From 13-2-20CM-66-19 sp963824395 (GTDB taxonomy: Bacteria; Pseudomonadota; Gammaproteobacteria; Steroidobacterales; Steroidobacteraceae), in assembly GCA_963824395.1 (NCBI GenBank), contig CAWGPF010000001.1:2480001-2544000 (forward strand): a DNA stretch of 64,000 bases, given 5' to 3'. Under the pieces are notes generated by a model, which saw only the letters and a program-made list of their open reading frames with translations, searched no databases and was not told the DNA's origin. This document shows positions 25,407 to 35,212 of the stretch, piece after piece (within the stretch, counting starts at the first letter, position 1; the number at the start of each line of letters is the position of its first letter). The translations under genes and the position numbers were made by a program.

Positions 25407-26555
25407 ATGGAAGCCGCTCCACGCGAACGCACGAACCTGCTCGGCCTGCCGCGGCCGGCGCTCGAGTCGTTCGTGGCTGAACTTGGCAGCAAGCCCTTCC
25501 GGGCGCGCCAGCTGATGAACTGGGTGTACAAGCGCGGCGTCGGCTCCTTTGCCGAGATGACCGACCTTGCCAAGGAGTTCCGCTCACGCCTGGACGCTGC
25601 GGCCGAGGTGCGCGCACCGCAGATCGTGAGCGTGCAGCGCTCCGCCGACGGCACCACCAAGTGGCTGCTCAGGGCCGACGCCAGCCAGGCGTTCGAGATG
25701 GTCTTCATCCCGGAACCCGAGCGCGGCACGCTGTGCATCTCCTCCCAGGTCGGCTGCGCGCTCGACTGCTCGTTCTGCTCGACCGCGCAGCAGGGCTTCA
25801 ACCGCAACCTGAGCACCGCGGAGATCGTGGGTCAGGTGTGGCTCGCGGCGCGGGAACTCGAGGCCGAGGAACGCGCCCGGGGCGGGGAGGCGGGTGGCGG
25901 CGCCTACGGCGATGAGCGGCACGTCACCAACGTGGTCCTCATGGGCATGGGCGAGCCACTCGCGAACTTCCGCAACGTGGTGCCGGCACTGCAGATCCTG
26001 CTGGATGATTTCGGTTTCGACCTGTCGCGGCGCCGCGTGACGCTCTCGACCTCCGGGCTCGTGCCGCAGATCTACCGGCTCGCCGAGGAGACGAACGTCG
26101 CGCTGGCGGTGTCGCTGCACGCGCCCGACGATGAGCTGCGCAACCAGCTGGTGCCCATCAACCGCAAGCACCCGATCGCCGAGCTCCTCAAGGCCTGCTG
26201 GCACTACCTGGATGAGCAGAACGGCCGCAGCGTCACTTTCGAGTACGTGATGCTCGAGGGCGTCAACGATTCGCCCGCTCAGGCGCGCGCGCTCGCGCGC
26301 CTGCTCAAGGGTCACCCCGCTAAGGTGAACCTCATCCCCTTCAATCCCTTCCCCGGCACGCGCTACCGTCGTTCCGGGGCGGCCGCGATCCAGCGCTTCC
26401 GCGACGAGCTGCTGCAGCGCGGCGTGCTGGCGACCGTGCGGCGCACGCGCGGTGACGACATCGACGCCGCCTGCGGTCAGCTGGCCGGGCGCGTCATCGA
26501 CCGCACCACCGTGCGCCTGGGCGACAAGGTCATCGGCGTCGCGGTTCAACCATGA
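25407..26555 (+). CDS. rlmN: Dual-specificity 23S rRNA A2503 / tRNA A37 C2-methyltransferase
   Basis: 382 residues. A radical-SAM methyltransferase: CALDCSFCSTAQQGFNRNL near 118 gives the CxxxCxxC cluster site, GMGEPLANF binds SAM, and C-terminal RRTRGDDIDAACGQLAG carries the methyl-accepting Cys. The N-terminal accessory domain (KPFRARQLMNWVYKRG) is present. The stop overlaps the pilW start by 4 bp. The segment RARGGEAGGGAYGDERH near 155-170 is a small insertion between conserved blocks. Confidence 0.97.
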   Translation: MEAAPRERTNLLGLPRPALESFVAELGSKPFRARQLMNWVYKRGVGSFAEMTDLAKEFRSRLDAAAEVRAPQIVSVQRSADGTTKWLLRADASQAFEMVFIPEPERGTLCISSQVGCALDCSFCSTAQQGFNRNLSTAEIVGQVWLAARELEAEERARGGEAGGGAYGDERHVTNVVLMGMGEPLANFRNVVPALQILLDDFGFDLSRRRVTLSTSGLVPQIYRLAEETNVALAVSLHAPDDELRNQLVPINRKHPIAELLKACWHYLDEQNGRSVTFEYVMLEGVNDSPAQARALARLLKGHPAKVNLIPFNPFPGTRYRRSGAAAIQRFRDELLQRGVLATVRRTRGDDIDAACGQLAGRVIDRTTVRLGDKVIGVAVQP

Positions 26556-27340
26556 GCAATTCCGTGAACCAACTCCCGCGTCTTCCGCTGCGCCTCGTGC
26601 TCCTCTGCGCGCTCCTGCTCGGCGGGTGCGGCGGCAACCCCGGCACCAAGCCGCGCCAGACCAAGACCGAAGATGCTGCCGTCTACAACACCCAGCTCGG
26701 CATCGCCTACCTCAACCAGGGTGAGCTGGCGCTTGCCAAGGACAAGCTCGATCGCGCCGTGCTGCAGGACCCAAGTTTCCCGGAGGCGCACAGTGCGCGC
26801 GCCATGCTCTACGAGCGCCTGGGCGACAACAACAAGGCCGACGATGAGTTCCGCACGGCGCTGCGCCTTGCGCCCGATGACCCGAATGTGGTGAACAACT
26901 ACGCGGTGTACCTGTGCCAGCGTGGCCGCACCAACGATGGCGTCAAGCGCTTTGAACAGGCGGCCAAGAACGCCCTGTACCGCACGCCCGAGGCGGCCTA
27001 CACCAACGCCGGGGTGTGCCTGCGTGCCGCCAAGCGCGACGAGGAGGCACGGGTGCAGTTCATCAAGGCACTGCAGGTGAAACCGAATTTCTCCGACGCG
27101 GTGCTGCAGCTGTCCGACCTCGAGTTCCAGCACAACAACCTCGCGCAGGCGCGCCAGCTGATAGACGGCTACCTCGGTAACTTCCCCGCGACCCCGGACC
27201 TGCTGTTCCTCGGCGTGCGGGTGGCGCGGGCACAGAAGGATGCGGTGGCCGTGCAGCGCTATTCGCGCAAGCTGCAGCTGGATTTCCCCGGCTCCGACCA
27301 GACACGTGCGCTGGCCGGCCTCGACCGCAATCCCGGCTGA
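26552..27340 (+). CDS. pilW: Type IV pilus biogenesis lipoprotein PilW/PilF (TPR)
   Basis: 262 residues. An N-terminal lipoprotein signal (LVLLCALLLGGCGG, lipid Cys near residue 27) is followed by about six tetratricopeptide repeats. LGIAYLNQGELALAKDKLDRA and FPEAHSARAMLYERLGD are clear TPR pairs. PilF/PilW helps assemble the PilQ secretin in the outer membrane. Placement between rlmN and rodZ is conserved. There are no other pilus genes in the window. Confidence 0.92.
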   Translation: MSNSVNQLPRLPLRLVLLCALLLGGCGGNPGTKPRQTKTEDAAVYNTQLGIAYLNQGELALAKDKLDRAVLQDPSFPEAHSARAMLYERLGDNNKADDEFRTALRLAPDDPNVVNNYAVYLCQRGRTNDGVKRFEQAAKNALYRTPEAAYTNAGVCLRAAKRDEEARVQFIKALQVKPNFSDAVLQLSDLEFQHNNLAQARQLIDGYLGNFPATPDLLFLGVRVARAQKDAVAVQRYSRKLQLDFPGSDQTRALAGLDRNPG

Positions 27341-27346
27341 GCAGCC

Positions 27347-28171
27347 ATGACGAGTGAAGGTGGCAGCGTCGGCATCGGCGCCCGGCTGCGCGCCGCGCGT
27401 GAGCGGCGCGGTCTGACGACACTGCAGGCTGCCGAGAAGCTGCACGTGGATGCGCGCGTGCTCGAGTCCCTCGAGGCGGACAACTTCGTACCCCTGGGCG
27501 CGGACGTCTATGTGCGCGGCCACCTGCGCCGCTATGCCGAACTCGTCGGGGAGTCCCCGCACGAGCTGCAGGAGCTCTACGCCAGGAGCGGCACTGCGGC
27601 GCAGCCGGACCTGACACGCATCCCCCGCGGTGAGCGCCCGCCGGAGTCCGCGCGCCTCATGATGCCGGCACTCCTCACGGTGGTCGCGCTCGCCCTTGCC
27701 GGGCTTCTGTGGTGGGCGCTGATGCTCCCCGGTGCCAAGCCTCAGCCGCTGCCGCCCGCGCCGGCGGAGGCGACCGTGGGCGCGACTAAGGCGCCGGATG
27801 CGGCGCCCGCGCCGGCTGCCCCCGTGATGACGCCGGCGCCCAGTTCGCCGGCACCGCCTCCTGCGGCCGCCGCGGTGCCCGGGAGCCAGACCCTGACCCT
27901 GCATTTTTCCGGCAGCAGCTGGGTGCAGGTCGCGGATGCGCGCGGGCGCGTGCTGCTGGACGGGATGCAGCCGCCCGGCAGCAGCCGCTCGGTGAGTGGC
28001 GCGGCGCCGCTGCGCGTGGTGCTCGGCAATGCCCCGCAAGTGGCGCTCGAGGTGGGCGGGCACCCGGCTTCCCTCGCCGGCCTCGTGCGTCGTCGCGGTG
28101 ATGCCCACTTTCAGGTGGATGCCAGCGGCACGTTGTCCGCGGACGCAGCCCATGCCGCAAGGGGAAACTGA
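27347..28171 (+). CDS. rodZ: Cytoskeleton protein RodZ
   Basis: 274 residues. An N-terminal Xre-type helix-turn-helix (GARLRAARERRGLTTLQAAE, about 9-75) binds MreB in the family; one transmembrane helix (LMMPALLTVVALALAGLLWWAL, about 103-124) follows, then a Pro/Ala-rich periplasmic linker and the C-terminal beta domain with LHFSGSSWVQVADARGRVLL near 185. RodZ links MreB to the elongasome. The gene ends one base before hisS. Confidence 0.94.
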   Translation: MTSEGGSVGIGARLRAARERRGLTTLQAAEKLHVDARVLESLEADNFVPLGADVYVRGHLRRYAELVGESPHELQELYARSGTAAQPDLTRIPRGERPPESARLMMPALLTVVALALAGLLWWALMLPGAKPQPLPPAPAEATVGATKAPDAAPAPAAPVMTPAPSSPAPPPAAAAVPGSQTLTLHFSGSSWVQVADARGRVLLDGMQPPGSSRSVSGAAPLRVVLGNAPQVALEVGGHPASLAGLVRRRGDAHFQVDASGTLSADAAHAARGN

Positions 28172-28172
28172 G

Positions 28173-29468
28173 GTGGCCGGCGAGATTCAGGCGATCCGCG
28201 GCATGAACGATGTGCTGCCGGCAGAGATCAACGCCTGGCAGCACTTCGAGACCCAGACGCGCGGACTGCTCGGTGCTTACGGGTACGAGGAGATCCGCGT
28301 GCCGATCCTCGAGCACACCGAGCTCTTCAAGCGCGCGATCGGTGAACACACCGACGTCGTCGGCAAGGAGATGTACACCTTCACCGACCGGGGCGGCGAC
28401 AGCCTGACGCTGCGCCCCGAGGCCACCGCCGGCATAGCGCGGGCGCTCATCTCCAACGGCATGCTGCGCGGCGCCCGCCACAAGCTGTGGTGCATCGGCC
28501 CGATGTTCCGCCACGAGACCCCGCAGGCCGGGCGCTACCGCCAGTTCTGGCAGGTGGACGTCGAGGCGGTCGGTTACCCGGGGCCGGACATCGATGCGGA
28601 GCTCATCGCCTTCAGCGCACGGCTGTGGCAGCGCCTGGGCATCACGGACCTGCGCCTGGAGATCAATTCGCTCGGCACCCCCGAGAGCCGCCGCGACTAC
28701 CGCGCGCGTCTGGTCGATTACTTCCGTGCGCACGAACACGAGCTCGATGAGGACAGCCAGCGGCGCCTGGGCGGCAATCCACTGCGCATCCTCGACAGCA
28801 AGAACCCGCAGATGCAGGAGCTGATCCGCAGCGCCCCGGTGCTCACTGAGTACCTGGACGCCGAGTCGCGTGCGCACTTCGAGGAACTGTGCGCCATGCT
28901 GCGCGGCGTCGGCGTGAGTTACGAGATCAACCCGCGCCTGGTGCGCGGACTCGACTACTATTCGCGCACCGTTTTCGAGTGGATTACCCGGTCCACGGCC
29001 GCACAGAATGCCGTATGCTCCGGCGGCCGCTATGACGGGCTGATCGCGCAGCTGGGTGGCGAAGCCACGCCGGCCATCGGCTTTGCCATGGGGGTCGAGC
29101 GTCTGGTGGCGCTGCTCGTGGCGGCTGGCGGCGTTCCGCCCGCCGCCCGCCCCGATGTCTACGTGGTGGTGAGCGGTACGCACAGTGCCGCCCGCGCCCT
29201 CGAGATCGTCGAGCGGCTGCGCACCGAGCGCCCGCGGGTACGCTTCGAGCTGAACGTGGGCGGGGGCAATTTCAAGGCTCAGTTCCGGCGCGCCGACAAG
29301 AGCGGTGCGCCCCTTGCCCTGATCATCGGCGAGGACGAACTCGCGCGCGGGGTCGTGGCGATGAAACCTTTACGCGAGCAGTCGGGTCAGAGCGAGTGCC
29401 CGATTGCCGAGCTGGCCGCCGGGGTGGACGCAGCGCTCAGCGCGCTCGCGACATCGCCGCGGCCCTGA
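28173..29468 (+). CDS. hisS: Histidyl-tRNA synthetase
   Basis: 431 residues, class II synthetase. IQAIRGMNDVLP at the start, motif 2 WCIGPMFRHETPQAGRYRQFWQ near 100-120, the His-binding LVRGLDYYSRTVFEW near 258 and motif 3 AIGFAMGVERL near 305. The C-terminal anticodon-binding domain follows. I chose GTG 28173 because AGGGGA lies at good spacing; an in-frame ATG at 28152 inside rodZ has no ribosome site. Confidence 0.96.
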   Translation: MAGEIQAIRGMNDVLPAEINAWQHFETQTRGLLGAYGYEEIRVPILEHTELFKRAIGEHTDVVGKEMYTFTDRGGDSLTLRPEATAGIARALISNGMLRGARHKLWCIGPMFRHETPQAGRYRQFWQVDVEAVGYPGPDIDAELIAFSARLWQRLGITDLRLEINSLGTPESRRDYRARLVDYFRAHEHELDEDSQRRLGGNPLRILDSKNPQMQELIRSAPVLTEYLDAESRAHFEELCAMLRGVGVSYEINPRLVRGLDYYSRTVFEWITRSTAAQNAVCSGGRYDGLIAQLGGEATPAIGFAMGVERLVALLVAAGGVPPAARPDVYVVVSGTHSAARALEIVERLRTERPRVRFELNVGGGNFKAQFRRADKSGAPLALIIGEDELARGVVAMKPLREQSGQSECPIAELAAGVDAALSALATSPRP

Positions 29469-29483
29469 TGTTGGGGAGGATGC

Positions 29484-30173
29484 GTGGAAGATTACCTGTC
29501 TGAGAAAGAACAGTGGGAATGGGTCAAGGGCCAGGTGCGCTCCAGTGGCCCATGGGTGGTCGTGGCGGTCGCCGTGGTATTCGCCGGCGTGGCTGGCTGG
29601 CGCTGGTGGCAGGACCGCCAGGACGCCGCGCGCCTCGCGGCGAACGACCGCCTGATGCAGATGGTGCAGGCGCTGCAGCGCGGCGACCGCACCCAGGCGT
29701 TCTCGATCGTTACGCAGATGGAACGCGAGAACCCGGACTCCCCCTATACCGACCATGCCAAGCTGCTCGCCGCGCGTGTCTACGTGGACGACAACAGTTT
29801 CGACAAGGCCGCCGCGGAACTTGATTCCGTGGTCCAGCACTCGCGCGACCGCGAGCTCGCCACCATCGCCCGCCAGCGCTTGGCGCGAGTGCAGATTGCG
29901 CAGGGCAAGCCAGACATGGCGCTCGAGACGCTCAAGGGCACCGATGGCGGCGCCTTCGCGGCGCGCTATCACGAGGTGCGCGGCGATGCGTTCTACGCCA
30001 AGGGCGACAAGGCGGGCGCACTCATCGAGTACCGCGCCGCGCAAAGCGGCGGCCACGAGGACAATGCGGGGCTTCTGAGTCTGAAGATCGCCGAGCTCGC
30101 CGGCGATGCGCCGGTGAGCGCCACGACCGAGGCGCCTGCCGCCGCAGCGGCGGCCGCGGGCGCCGCCAAGTGA
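29484..30173 (+). CDS. yfgM: YfgM-like membrane-anchored TPR protein
   Basis: 229 residues from a GTG. A short cytoplasmic N-terminus with EKEQWEWVKG, one transmembrane helix (about 23-41) and a periplasmic TPR-like domain ending in an Ala-rich tail. YfgM proteins interact with PpiD and the SecYEG translocon. It sits between hisS and bamB, the conserved position. Its stop overlaps the bamB start (GTGA). Confidence 0.92.
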   Translation: MEDYLSEKEQWEWVKGQVRSSGPWVVVAVAVVFAGVAGWRWWQDRQDAARLAANDRLMQMVQALQRGDRTQAFSIVTQMERENPDSPYTDHAKLLAARVYVDDNSFDKAAAELDSVVQHSRDRELATIARQRLARVQIAQGKPDMALETLKGTDGGAFAARYHEVRGDAFYAKGDKAGALIEYRAAQSGGHEDNAGLLSLKIAELAGDAPVSATTEAPAAAAAAAGAAK

Positions 30174-31462
30174 GCGCCCTGCGACATCTGCAGCGCTGGT
30201 CCTGGCTCCTCGTCACCGCGTTCCTCGTGGTGGCCTGCTCCAAGGACAAGGCCGTCGACCAGCCGGCCAAACTCACCCCGTTCGCACCCTCACTGCGCGT
30301 CGAGCACCTGTGGAGCACGACGGTCGATGACAAGAAAGCCGAGCCGCTGCGCCTCGGGCTCGGGCTGGTCGTCTATGGCGGGCGTATCTATGACGCGGGC
30401 CACAAGGGCGACGTGGTGGCGCTGGATCTCAAGAACGGACGGGTGCAGTGGCGAGCGCGCACCAAGGCCCCGCTGTCCGGGGGCACCGCCGCCGGCGGGG
30501 ATCTGGTCGTGATCGGTACCACTGACGGCAGGCTGTTCGCGCTCAACTCCGCCGATGGCAAGACTCGCTGGCAGGTCCGCATCAACGGCGAGGTACTGGC
30601 CCCCGTCGCCATCGGTGAGAAGCTGATCGCCGTACGCACCGGGGACGGGAAGCTGCGTGGCCTGAGTCGCACGGACGGGCACGAGCTGTGGGTGCAGGAG
30701 CAGCAGGTGCCACGCCTGTCGCTGCGCGGCACCTCTGCGCCGGTGATCGTCGGCGACACCGTGCTGTGTGGGTTCGACAACGGCAAGGTGATGTCGGTGA
30801 ACGGCAGCGACGGCTCGCTCCTGTGGGAAGCGACCGTGACTCCGCCGCACGGACGCACCGAGCTTGAGCGACTCGCCGACATCGATGCGGCGGTCCTGGT
30901 TGCCGGCCAGAACGTCTATACGGTCGGCTTCCAGGGGCGCGTTGCGATGCTCGCGCTCGACACCGGCCAGGTATGGTGGTCGCACGAACTCTCCAGCTAC
31001 CGCGGCATGAGCCTCGATGAGGAGGCGCTGTACGTCGCCACGGCGGATGGTGAGGTCGTGGCTCTGCGCGCCCGCACGGGCGCGGAGATCTGGCGCCAGG
31101 GCGTGCTCCTGCACCGCGGGCTGTCCGCCCCGGCCGACATGACGGATGCGCTCGTCGTGGGCGACTTCCAGGGCTATGTGCACTTCCTCGACAAAGCGAG
31201 CGGGGCGCTGATGGCGCGCACCAAGGCCGGCAGCGCGCGTATCAGCAACGCCCCGGTGGTCATCGGTAACCTGGTGCTGGTGCAGACCGATCGCGGCCAG
31301 ATCAGTGCCTATCGCGTGACGCCGCTCGCAGCCGCTGCGACCCGCAAGGCGCCGCCTGCGCCGCCTGCGCCGCCTGCGCCGCCCGCGCCGGAAGCTGCCG
31401 CACCGAGCCCGACCCCGGCGCCGGACGCGACGCCGGCGCCGGAAACTCCCGCAGGCCACTAG
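30170..31462 (+). CDS. bamB: Outer membrane assembly lipoprotein BamB
   Basis: 430 residues. Lipobox LVTAFLVVACSKDK (Cys near 23) and an eight-bladed PQQ-like propeller, with repeats such as GDVVALDLKNGRVQWRAR, DGRLFALNSADGKTRWQ and FLDKASGALMAR. BamB is part of the Bam complex that inserts outer membrane beta-barrels. The last 40 residues are an unusual Pro/Ala tail encoded partly by a 9-bp tandem repeat and extend beyond the usual end of the propeller. GTG start overlaps the yfgM stop. Confidence 0.95.
   Translation: MSALRHLQRWSWLLVTAFLVVACSKDKAVDQPAKLTPFAPSLRVEHLWSTTVDDKKAEPLRLGLGLVVYGGRIYDAGHKGDVVALDLKNGRVQWRARTKAPLSGGTAAGGDLVVIGTTDGRLFALNSADGKTRWQVRINGEVLAPVAIGEKLIAVRTGDGKLRGLSRTDGHELWVQEQQVPRLSLRGTSAPVIVGDTVLCGFDNGKVMSVNGSDGSLLWEATVTPPHGRTELERLADIDAAVLVAGQNVYTVGFQGRVAMLALDTGQVWWSHELSSYRGMSLDEEALYVATADGEVVALRARTGAEIWRQGVLLHRGLSAPADMTDALVVGDFQGYVHFLDKASGALMARTKAGSARISNAPVVIGNLVLVQTDRGQISAYRVTPLAAAATRKAPPAPPAPPAPPAPEAAAPSPTPAPDATPAPETPAGH
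31351..31390 (+). repeat. 9-bp tandem repeat in the bamB 3' end
   Basis: GCCGCCTGC is repeated four times (the last copy with one change) plus a partial copy. It encodes repeated Pro-Pro-Ala units. In-frame unit length means copy-number changes would only lengthen or shorten the tail. Confidence 0.85.
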
Positions 31463-31503
31463 CGCCTCGGGCGCGCGGCCGAGCTGCGGTGTAAGGCCTC
31501 GCC

Positions 31504-32883
31504 ATGCTGCCCATCGTCGCGCTCGTCGGCCGTCCGAACGTTGGCAAGTCGACGCTGTTCAACGTGCTCACCGGCACGCGCGATGCGATCGTCGCCGACG
31601 TGCCCGGCCTCACGCGCGACCGCCAGTACGGCTTCGGGCGCCTCGGCCCCATCCCCTGCGTCGTCATCGACACCGGGGGCCTGGTCGAGAACCCGGTCGG
31701 TATCGAGGCGCAGATGCGCGCGCAGACCGAGCGTGCGGTCGCCGAGGCCGACCAGCTGATCTTCCTCGCCGATGCGCGCGGTGGTCTGACGCCCCAGGAT
31801 TACTTCGTGGCGCGCGAGCTGCGCCGCTCGGGCAAGCCCGTGACGCTCGTGCTCAACAAGGCCGAGGGGCTGGACGCGGACGTCGTGGCGGCCGACTTCC
31901 ATGCGCTGGGGTTCGGCGAGCCGCTCATCATCTCTGCCAGCCACGGCCAGGGGTGCGAGGCGCTCATGGAGCACGTGCTCGAGGGCGTGGAGCCGGGGAC
32001 CGATGAGAGGCCGGATGACGGCTCGATCCGTATTGCCATCATTGGTCGCCCCAACGTCGGTAAATCTACGCTGGTCAACCGGCTGCTCGGCGAGGAGCGC
32101 GTGATCGCGAGCGAGACTCCCGGTACCACGCGCGACAGCATCCTGGTGCCGTTCGAGCGCGACGGCCACGCCTTCCTGCTCATCGACACCGCCGGCATGC
32201 GCCGGCGCTCCAAGGTCGAGGACATCGTCGAGCGCGCCAGTGTTGCCAAGACGCTGCAGGCGATTGATGAGGCGCACGTCGTGATCCTGGTACTGGATGC
32301 GCACGACAGCGTCGCCGAGCAGGACGCCAGCGTCCTTGGCATTGCGCTCGAGCGCGGCCGCGCGCTCATCATCGCCGTGAACAAGTGGGACGGCATCGCG
32401 CAGGAGCAGCGCGAGGAGATCCGGCGCCAGCTGTCACTGAAGCTCGACTTCGTGCCGTTCGCGCCGCTGCACTTCATCTCGGCGCGCCACGGTACCGGGG
32501 TGGGGGAGCTCATGCAGTCCACGGTGCGCGCTTACGAGGCGGCCATGCGCGCCATGCCAACGCGCGAGCTCACCCGTACCCTCGAGCACGCCCTCACTGT
32601 GCACCAGCCGCCCCTGGTGCGCGGACGGCGCATCAAGCTGCGCTATGCCCACCAGGGTGGCCGCAACCCGCCGCGCATCGTCATCCACGGCAACCAGACG
32701 GCGTCGGTCCCGGCCGCCTACACCCGCTACCTGGCCAACGTGTTCCGCAAGACCTTCGACCTGTTCGCGACCCCGGTGTTCATCGAGTACCGTACCGACA
32801 AGAATCCCTATCTGCGGGAACGGCGTGTCAAGCCGGCCGATAGCCACGGGCGGCGGCGCGCGGGAACACGCAAGCCGCGCTGA
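31504..32883 (+). CDS. der: Double GTPase Der (EngA), ribosome biogenesis
   Basis: 459 residues. Two GTPase domains in tandem: first P-loop GRPNVGKSTLFN with DTGG and NKAE, second GRPNVGKSTLVN (near 186) with DTAGMRR and NKWD. The KH-like C-terminal domain has IKLRYAHQGGRNPPRIVIHGNQ split over about 375-400, and a basic tail follows. Der is needed for 50S subunit maturation. It closes the rlmN-to-der cluster. Confidence 0.97.
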   Translation: MLPIVALVGRPNVGKSTLFNVLTGTRDAIVADVPGLTRDRQYGFGRLGPIPCVVIDTGGLVENPVGIEAQMRAQTERAVAEADQLIFLADARGGLTPQDYFVARELRRSGKPVTLVLNKAEGLDADVVAADFHALGFGEPLIISASHGQGCEALMEHVLEGVEPGTDERPDDGSIRIAIIGRPNVGKSTLVNRLLGEERVIASETPGTTRDSILVPFERDGHAFLLIDTAGMRRRSKVEDIVERASVAKTLQAIDEAHVVILVLDAHDSVAEQDASVLGIALERGRALIIAVNKWDGIAQEQREEIRRQLSLKLDFVPFAPLHFISARHGTGVGELMQSTVRAYEAAMRAMPTRELTRTLEHALTVHQPPLVRGRRIKLRYAHQGGRNPPRIVIHGNQTASVPAAYTRYLANVFRKTFDLFATPVFIEYRTDKNPYLRERRVKPADSHGRRRAGTRKPR

Positions 32884-32948
32884 GCACCCCGGCGACGGCG
32901 CACACTGCTGCCATCGAATCGTGTCTGAAGTGGAGTCCCGAAGGCCTG

Positions 32949-34988
32949 ATGCCAGCTGCGCCGGCTGATCCACAGAAGCCACCTTACCGTGCCGACATCG
33001 ATGGGCTGCGGGGACTGGCGGTCCTCGCAGTCGTGCTGTTCCATGCCCGTGTAACTGGATTTGCCGGCGGCTACATCGGCGTCGACGTCTTCTTCGTCGT
33101 CTCCGGCTACCTGATCACGCAGCTGCTGATGCGCGTGCCGCCGCAGCCAGCTCGCCAGGTGTTCGGTCAGTTCTACCTGCGGCGCGCGCGGCGCATTCTG
33201 CCGGCCCTGTTCGTCGTGTGCCTCGCGACCCTCGTGGGCGGCTGGCTGCTGCTGATGCCGTTTGAACTCATCAATCTGGGCAAGAACCTCACCGCTGCCC
33301 CGCTGCTGCTCAGCAATCTTGCGGCCCACACCGGCGGCGGTTATTTCGGTACCGGCATGGCTGTGCCGCTGCAGCATCTGTGGAGCATCGCGGTGGAGGA
33401 GCAGTTCTACGTCTGCTACCCGCTGCTGCTGCTGTGCCTCAACAGGTTTCTGCCGGAATGGCGCCGTGGCGCGCTGAGTCTGCTCGCGCTGCTGTCTTTC
33501 GCGCTGTGCCTGTGGGCCGCGCAGGCCTACCCGGGGGCGAACTACTACGCCTCCCCGAGCCGGGCGTGGGAGCTGCTGGCAGGGGCGCTGCTCGCACTCA
33601 GCGCATTGCCCGCGCCGCCAGGACTGCTGCGCGAACTGCTCGCCGGCGCGGCGCTCGGGGCGCTGGTGCTTGCTACTCATTATTACGGCGGCGGCCGCCT
33701 CGCCTATCCGGGCATCGCCACACTCGTGCCGTGCGCGGCGACTCTCGCCCTGATCGCCTCGGGCGCGCCCGCGCCGGCATTCGCCAACCGGCTGCTCGCC
33801 GCGCCGCCCCTGGTCTTCATTGGCCTCATGTCCTATTCCCTCTACCTGTGGCATCGACCGCTCCTCGTCTACGTGCAGCGTTACCACATCACGCCGCTGT
33901 CCACGCTGGAGCTCACGGGCCTGCTGGCGGCCATCTTCGGCATCGCCGCGCTGTGCTGGCGCTTCCTCGAGCGCCCCATCCACACGCGCGCGCGGCTCGG
34001 CAGCGACCGCCGCCTGCTGTGCGCCCTGGCCGCGAGCGGCCTCCTCATCGCGCTTGCCGGCGTGCAGCTGTGGCGTTCGGACGGCTATCCGCAGCGCTTC
34101 GATGCGCAGCTGCGCGCCGCGCTCAACGAAGACGAGGCGCTGGAAGGTGCGGCGTGTCTGGCGCGCAGCCTCGCGCAGGTCGCGGCCGGTCAGATCTGCG
34201 AGTTTGGCGAGCACAGTCCGCAGGCTGCGCGCGTGCTCCTGTGGGGCGACAGCCACGCACTGGCGCTGCTCCCGGCGTTCAGGGACCTCGCCCGTGAGCG
34301 GCACCTGCGCCTGTACTTCGCAGCAACGGCGGCCTGCTGGCCGCTGCTCGGCGTGACGAGCAGCGCGCGCACCAGCAGCGCCAACAGTCAATGCGCCGCA
34401 TTCAACACCGCTGTGCTCGAGGCCGCCCGCGTGCTGCAGCCTGCGACCCTCATCCTCAGTGCGCGCTGGAATGACTCGCAGCTGCGACCCGCCGCGGGCC
34501 TCCCGCGCGAGCTGCAGGAGCCGCTCTTCAGCGCTGCCCTGCGTCACACGCTCCAGAGGTTGCCTGAGGTTGCCGTCGCCTGTGTCGTTTTTGACGTGCC
34601 GCAGCTGAAATATGCGGCCACGCCGACGATGGCCATCGCGCGCCTCCGGCATATCGGGGATGAGTTCATTGCCACCACCCGGGCGGCTGCCGAGTCAGAC
34701 GTGGGGGACATGGAGTCCCAGGTGCGCGCACTTGCACAACAGGGGGCGCTGCGCTTCGCCGACCCGAAGACGGTGCTGTGCCCCGGGGCGAGCTGCCTCT
34801 ACCAGTCAGGCGGGCAGCCGCTGTATTTCGATGACCACCACCTTTCCCCGGCGGGCGCCCGCTACGTGGTGCCGGAACTGTCCGCCTGCCTGAGCGGTGC
34901 AACCGCCCACGAGGAGGGCGCGGGTGCGGCCAATGACGCCGTTGCCTCCGGTGACGATCGCCACATAATCAGTCTGGTCAAAGAGTGA
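32949..34988 (+). CDS. Membrane O-acyltransferase (acyltransferase-3) with C-terminal SGNH domain
   Basis: 679 residues. The first about 365 residues are an OafA-like acyltransferase-3 domain with about ten helices; DIDGLRGLAVLAVVLFHA and FFVVSGYLIT are the signature, including the catalytic-type His. From about 400 a periplasmic SGNH domain follows, with LLWGDSHALALLP and DDHHLSPAGARYV supplying the Ser and His/Asp blocks. Such proteins acetylate O-antigen, peptidoglycan or exopolysaccharide. No polysaccharide cluster surrounds it, so the substrate is unknown. It lies just outside the der cluster and begins the accessory region. Confidence 0.9.
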   Translation: MPAAPADPQKPPYRADIDGLRGLAVLAVVLFHARVTGFAGGYIGVDVFFVVSGYLITQLLMRVPPQPARQVFGQFYLRRARRILPALFVVCLATLVGGWLLLMPFELINLGKNLTAAPLLLSNLAAHTGGGYFGTGMAVPLQHLWSIAVEEQFYVCYPLLLLCLNRFLPEWRRGALSLLALLSFALCLWAAQAYPGANYYASPSRAWELLAGALLALSALPAPPGLLRELLAGAALGALVLATHYYGGGRLAYPGIATLVPCAATLALIASGAPAPAFANRLLAAPPLVFIGLMSYSLYLWHRPLLVYVQRYHITPLSTLELTGLLAAIFGIAALCWRFLERPIHTRARLGSDRRLLCALAASGLLIALAGVQLWRSDGYPQRFDAQLRAALNEDEALEGAACLARSLAQVAAGQICEFGEHSPQAARVLLWGDSHALALLPAFRDLARERHLRLYFAATAACWPLLGVTSSARTSSANSQCAAFNTAVLEAARVLQPATLILSARWNDSQLRPAAGLPRELQEPLFSAALRHTLQRLPEVAVACVVFDVPQLKYAATPTMAIARLRHIGDEFIATTRAAAESDVGDMESQVRALAQQGALRFADPKTVLCPGASCLYQSGGQPLYFDDHHLSPAGARYVVPELSACLSGATAHEEGAGAANDAVASGDDRHIISLVKE

Positions 34989-35212
34989 TGCCATGGTGTC
35001 TCCCCCGTTGTGACTGGTCGGCGGGTACCTGGCTCGCAAGAGGCAAGTCGAGGCAGTCCGACGCGCTGCGCGCGCGCATTGCGCCGAAACTCAGTCTCCC
35101 TCTAAGATCGAGCCACAAGAACGATTCAAGGCCGGTGCGGGCACCGGGCCGAGTTAAGCTACACGCGCCGCAGCTGGCTTGCGGCGACCACCACAGTTTG
35201 AGGTGCAGCGGC

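Noticed and set aside
34985..35212. Open frame upstream of the TIR domain
   Set aside because: It overlaps the acyltransferase stop and has no TIR-like content; the domain begins at the ATG 35213.
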